From positions 1-7,780 of the forward strand of contig CAUEQD010000040.1 in assembly GCA_959019945.1 (NCBI GenBank): 7,780 nucleotides of DNA, written 5' to 3'. The notes beneath the pieces were generated by a model. That model was not told the DNA's origin, ran no database searches, and was given only the letters and a program-made list of their open reading frames with translations. Below are positions 5,495 through 7,780 of the stretch, piece by piece. Each line of letters starts with the position of its first letter. The stretch's first letter is position 1. The position numbers were made by a program, and so were the translations under genes. The stretch is from an uncultured Collinsella sp. Its GTDB lineage: Bacteria > Actinomycetota > Coriobacteriia > Coriobacteriales > Coriobacteriaceae.

Positions 5495-6993
5495 GCCCAG
5501 GGGAAGGCGGATGCCGCGGCCATGTTCTTGCGCACGAGCTCGTCGCGCACCTGGGCCAGGCCCTGTTCCATACCCACCACGTAGGTCTGCGGATACAGGA
5601 AGCGCTTGAAAGCCGCGTCCAGATGATCGAGCGCCCAAGCACAGCGCTCGCGTGCGTCCTCGATGCTCTCGCGCGGGGCTACCGCACTGCCATCGCGCAC
5701 GATCGGCACCAGCAGCTCGCGATACTCGAGCTCGGACACATCGGTCACCAGGGCGGCATCGTTCACGGCCACGAGGGTATTGCCGCGCGCGGCGCCCTCC
5801 CCTGTCAGATGGTCCTCGTCATAGATCATGTCGCAGACCGGGCCGCCAAAGCCGTCGTAATAGCGGCGCACGCGCTGCACGCCGGGGATCGTGCGCTTGT
5901 AGGGCTGCTCGGAAAGCTTCACCACCGGCGTCCACGGGTCCATCTTGCTCGCGCGGCGGGCCGAAAGCTTGTACACGCCGCCCAGCGCCGGCTGATCGTA
6001 GCAGGTCGCGAGCTTGGTGCCCACGCCAAAGCTATCGATGGGCGCGCCCTGGTCGAGCAACGACTGGATCGTGTACTCGTCCAGGTCGTTGGAGACCGAA
6101 ATCCCCACATAGGGCAGGCCCTCGGCGTCAAAACGGCCGCGGACATACTTAGACAACTTAGCCAGGTCGCCCGAGTCGATGCGAATGGCCGACAGGCGCT
6201 CACCCGCCGCCTCCATCTCCTTGGCAACCGTAATGGCATGTTCGCAGCCCTCGCGCACGTCGTACGTGTCGATAAGCAGCGTGCAGTTCTTGGGGCTCGA
6301 CTTGGCAAACGCACGGAAGGCCTCGAGCTCGGAATCGAAGCTCATCACCCAGCTGTGCGCGTGGGTGCCAAAGACGGGGATGCCGTAGCGGCGCCCGGCA
6401 AGCACGTTAGACGTGGACGAGCAGCCGGCCACATAGCTCGCGCGGGCGACGGCCAGACCGCCATCGGGGCCCTGGGCGCGACGCAAGCCGAACTCGGCGA
6501 CGGGGCGACCATCGGCGGCCAGCACCACGCGCGCCGTCTTGGTGGCAACAAGCGTCTGGAAACCGACGATGTTGAGCAGCGCGGTCTCGAGCAGCTGGCA
6601 CTCCAGCGCCGGGCCGGTGACGCGCACCATAGGCTCGCGCGGAAAGACGAGCTCGCCCTCGGGCACGGCGTCGATATTTACATGCGCACGGAAGTTGCGC
6701 AGGTAGTCGAGGAATGCAGGCTTAAACATCGCGCCGCCGGCCGGAGCCTGGAGCGAAGCTAGATAGTCGATGTCCTCGGGCGTAAAGCGCAGGTTCTCGA
6801 CAAGCTCGGGCAGCTCGGCGGTGCCGCACATGACGGCATACGCGCTGCCAAAGGGATGGTCGCGGTAAAACGCCGTAAAACAACCCTGCTCATTGGCCTT
6901 GCCGCTCTCCCACAGGCCCTGGGCCATAGTGAGTTCGTACAGATCGGTGAGCATTGCGATGTCGGTGGGATGCGAGATGTCGGTCAAAGCCAT
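5488..6993 (-). CDS. pncB: Nicotinate phosphoribosyltransferase
   Basis: PncB joins nicotinate to PRPP to give nicotinate mononucleotide, the entry step of NAD salvage, in the cytosol. The 501-residue protein matches the longer bacterial NAPRTase form. It starts MLTDLYELTMAQGLWESG at about 14-31 and carries FGLRRAQGPDGG at 168-179. The phosphorylatable catalytic histidine is H213 in GTHAHSW. It continues with LLIDTYD at 239-245, IRIDSGDLAKLS at 270-281, and VGISVSNDLDEYTI followed by DSFGVGTKL at 296-328, the phosphoribosyl-binding half of the barrel. The ATG at 6993 is chosen because AAAGG lies 7 bases upstream and the conserved N-terminus follows. The frame stays open to 7227, but that stretch is low-complexity shadow of the next gene. 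The last codons and stop lie in a palindromic repeat, so the C-terminus may have been altered there. Confidence 0.95.
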   Translation of the reverse strand: MALTDISHPTDIAMLTDLYELTMAQGLWESGKANEQGCFTAFYRDHPFGSAYAVMCGTAELPELVENLRFTPEDIDYLASLQAPAGGAMFKPAFLDYLRNFRAHVNIDAVPEGELVFPREPMVRVTGPALECQLLETALLNIVGFQTLVATKTARVVLAADGRPVAEFGLRRAQGPDGGLAVARASYVAGCSSTSNVLAGRRYGIPVFGTHAHSWVMSFDSELEAFRAFAKSSPKNCTLLIDTYDVREGCEHAITVAKEMEAAGERLSAIRIDSGDLAKLSKYVRGRFDAEGLPYVGISVSNDLDEYTIQSLLDQGAPIDSFGVGTKLATCYDQPALGGVYKLSARRASKMDPWTPVVKLSEQPYKRTIPGVQRVRRYYDGFGGPVCDMIYDEDHLTGEGAARGNTLVAVNDAALVTDVSELEYRELLVPIVRDGSAVAPRESIEDARERCAWALDHLDAAFKRFLYPQTYVVGMEQGLAQVRDELVRKNMAAASAFPWAK

Positions 6994-7075
6994 GGGGCGA
7001 CCTTTCGGATGTGTTGTGCAGAGGTTGAGGGTTGGGCGAGGCGGACGTACGGGCATGGAGCCCGGCGTGAACAGG

Positions 7076-7522
7076 TTAGTGCAGGCCCATGCTGCCCGTG
7101 ATCGTGTAGACCATAAAGACGATAAACGCGATGAGGGCGAGCGCGATGATGATTTTTTGAGCCGGAGCCATGCCGGGGATCTCATTCTCGCCCGTAGGCT
7201 CCTTGGAGGTGACCATGCGCTGGGCAAAAGTCATCTCGTCACGGCTCGGTTTGGGCTCGGCGGGCTTGGGGTGAGCGGCTTTTTTAGGCTGAGGTTTGGG
7301 TGCGGTGGGCGCGGGCTTCGCAGCGGCGGGCTTGGGCGCAGGCTCGGATGCAACCTTCGCAGCGGCCTCCTCGGCCTTCACGCGCTCGGCACGCAGGGCG
7401 GCCAGCTCCTCACGCTCGCGGCGCGCCTCTTCCTGGGCCTCGCGACGAGCCTTCTCGGCGCGGAGCTCTTCCAACTCGGCGCGCTCCTCGGCAGACAGTG
7501 GTTGGGACTCAAGCTCGGCCAT
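7076..7522 (-). CDS. Coiled-coil, tail-anchored membrane protein of unknown function
   Basis: I do not recognise a family for this 148-residue protein. Residues 9-58 are a charged Glu/Arg/Ala/Leu-rich helix with coiled-coil character. Residues 59-93 are a Pro/Ala/Lys-rich linker, probably disordered. Residues 94-120 are a mixed segment containing FAQRM and EIPGM. Residues 123-144 form one strongly hydrophobic membrane span (KIIIALALIAFIVFMVYTITG), leaving only a few residues beyond it. With no N-terminal signal, this predicts a C-terminally anchored protein with its coiled coil in the cytoplasm. The ATG at 7522 has AAAGGG 8 bases upstream. An upstream GTG at 7558 lies inside a terminator hairpin and is unlikely. 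The gene precedes pncB by 82 bases on the same strand and could share a transcript with it. Confidence 0.8.
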   Translation of the reverse strand: MAELESQPLSAEERAELEELRAEKARREAQEEARREREELAALRAERVKAEEAAAKVASEPAPKPAAAKPAPTAPKPQPKKAAHPKPAEPKPSRDEMTFAQRMVTSKEPTGENEIPGMAPAQKIIIALALIAFIVFMVYTITGSMGLH

Positions 7523-7540
7523 GGTGCAGCCCTTTCTTTT

Positions 7541-7570
7541 AAAAAAAGCCGCCGACACAATGTCAGCGGC
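7541..7570 (-). terminator. Intrinsic terminator of tRNA-Ala
   Basis: On the - strand GCCGCTGACA (7561-7570) pairs with TGTCGGCGGC (7548-7557) around a 3-base loop, followed by seven T (7541-7547). The 10-bp stem contains one T-G wobble that would be a C-A mismatch on the + strand, so the signal is directed leftward. It starts 16 bases after the tRNA 3' end and lies immediately before the ribosome binding site of the membrane-protein gene. Confidence 0.85.
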
Positions 7571-7586
7571 TTATCAAATCCAAGGG

Positions 7587-7659
7587 TGGAGACGAAGGGA
7601 GTCGAACCCTCGGCCTCTGCCATGCGACGGCAGCGCTCTCCCAACTGAGCTACGTCCCC
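7587..7659 (-). tRNA. tRNA-Ala (anticodon CGC)
   Basis: A complete 73-base cloverleaf. The acceptor GGGGACG pairs with CGTCTCC and includes the G3-U70 wobble that marks alanine tRNAs. The D arm is GCTC/GAGC. The anticodon stem CTGCC/GGCAG closes the loop GTCGCAT, whose CGC (7624-7626 on the + strand) reads GCG codons. The T arm GAGGG/CCCTT carries TTCGA. The discriminator is A, and the next genomic bases are CCC, so the CCA end is not encoded and must be added after transcription. It has its own promoter and terminator. Confidence 0.96.
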
Positions 7660-7672
7660 AGGACAAGTTGAT

Positions 7673-7700
7673 ATTTTACCTACGGCTCGCCAACTGTCAA
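7673..7700 (-). promoter_or_regulatory. Sigma-70 promoter of tRNA-Ala
   Basis: Reading the - strand, a perfect TTGACA (7695-7700) is followed after 16 bases by TAAAAT (7673-7678, 5/6 match to TATAAT). The start point would fall near 7666, giving only about seven leader bases before the tRNA 5' end at 7659. The near-consensus strength fits a stable RNA gene. Confidence 0.8.
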
Positions 7701-7739
7701 CGCCCAATACCCAGTCTTTTTGGGACCTTGATTATCGAC

Positions 7740-7780
7740 TTCATCCGAACACCTCCCACATTCATCCGTACATGTACGGA
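7740..7780. promoter_or_regulatory. Perfect 16-bp palindrome with spaced half-repeats
   Basis: TCCGTACATGTACGGA at 7765-7780 is a perfect palindrome ending exactly at the window edge, so it may extend further. TTCATCCG occurs twice, at 7740-7747 and 7761-7768, 21 bases apart (two helical turns); the second copy runs into the palindrome. This arrangement is like an operator region, either for a gene beyond the right edge or upstream of the tRNA promoter. I cannot name a regulator. Confidence 0.4.

Noticed and set aside
5401..6762. 453-codon + strand frame opposite pncB
   Set aside because: Antisense shadow rich in His/Arg/Ala/Gly with no domain, overlapping a gene whose catalytic motifs are all in place.
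7018..7075. Terminator between the membrane-protein gene and pncB
   Set aside because: Only a 5-bp CGGGC/GCCCG stem with no T-run is present, too weak to claim.
6994..7227. 78-residue N-terminal extension of pncB
   Set aside because: Ser/Arg/Pro-rich and overlapping the membrane-protein gene in another frame. The ATG at 6993 has AAAGG at proper spacing and begins the conserved domain.
7523..7558. Upstream GTG start for the membrane-protein gene
   Set aside because: It lies inside the tRNA terminator hairpin and has no ribosome binding site, while the ATG at 7522 has AAAGGG 8 bases upstream.

Overview
The window is high-GC bacterial DNA with compact genes, AAAGG/GGAG-type ribosome binding sites and a strong G/C preference at third codon positions. 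Gene content and style suggest a Coriobacteriia-type gut actinobacterium, probably Collinsella. That assignment rests on recalled similarity, not on a search.

Layout from left to right. A gene fragment on the + strand (1-182) is probably the tail of an HD-superfamily hydrolase. Next comes a REP-associated tyrosine transposase (RAYT, HUH/Y1 family) on the - strand (253-1011). It is bracketed by two nearly identical 41-bp palindromes in opposite orientation (198-238 and 1174-1214), which also look like the intrinsic terminators of the flanking genes. proA (1229-2515, -) is divergent from an S33 prolyl-aminopeptidase-like hydrolase (2628-4046, +). That gene converges on proB (4257-5384, -) across a 210-bp spacer rich in inverted repeats. 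pncB (5488-6993, -) follows, then an unrecognised coiled-coil, tail-anchored membrane protein (7076-7522, -). A tRNA-Ala(CGC) gene (7587-7659, -) has a clear promoter and its own terminator. The window closes on a perfect 16-bp palindrome.

The chromosomal genes are ordinary metabolism. ProB and ProA carry out the first two steps of proline synthesis from glutamate but are separated by an oppositely oriented peptidase gene that may recover proline from peptides. PncB feeds nicotinate into NAD. No proC is in the window.

The most interesting layer is non-coding. Palindromic elements carrying a GGGGAC (GTCCCC) core sit directly behind the stop codons of four genes (the HD-like gene, proA, the peptidase and pncB), and none occurs in the 5' spacers. 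Two of them flank the RAYT. At pncB the palindrome supplies the stop codon and can fold into two mutually exclusive hairpins. A reasonable reading is a RAYT with its dispersed repeats, serving as or replacing transcription terminators. Mobilisation by this RAYT is inferred, not shown. I see no defence system, CRISPR array or other large novel gene system here.
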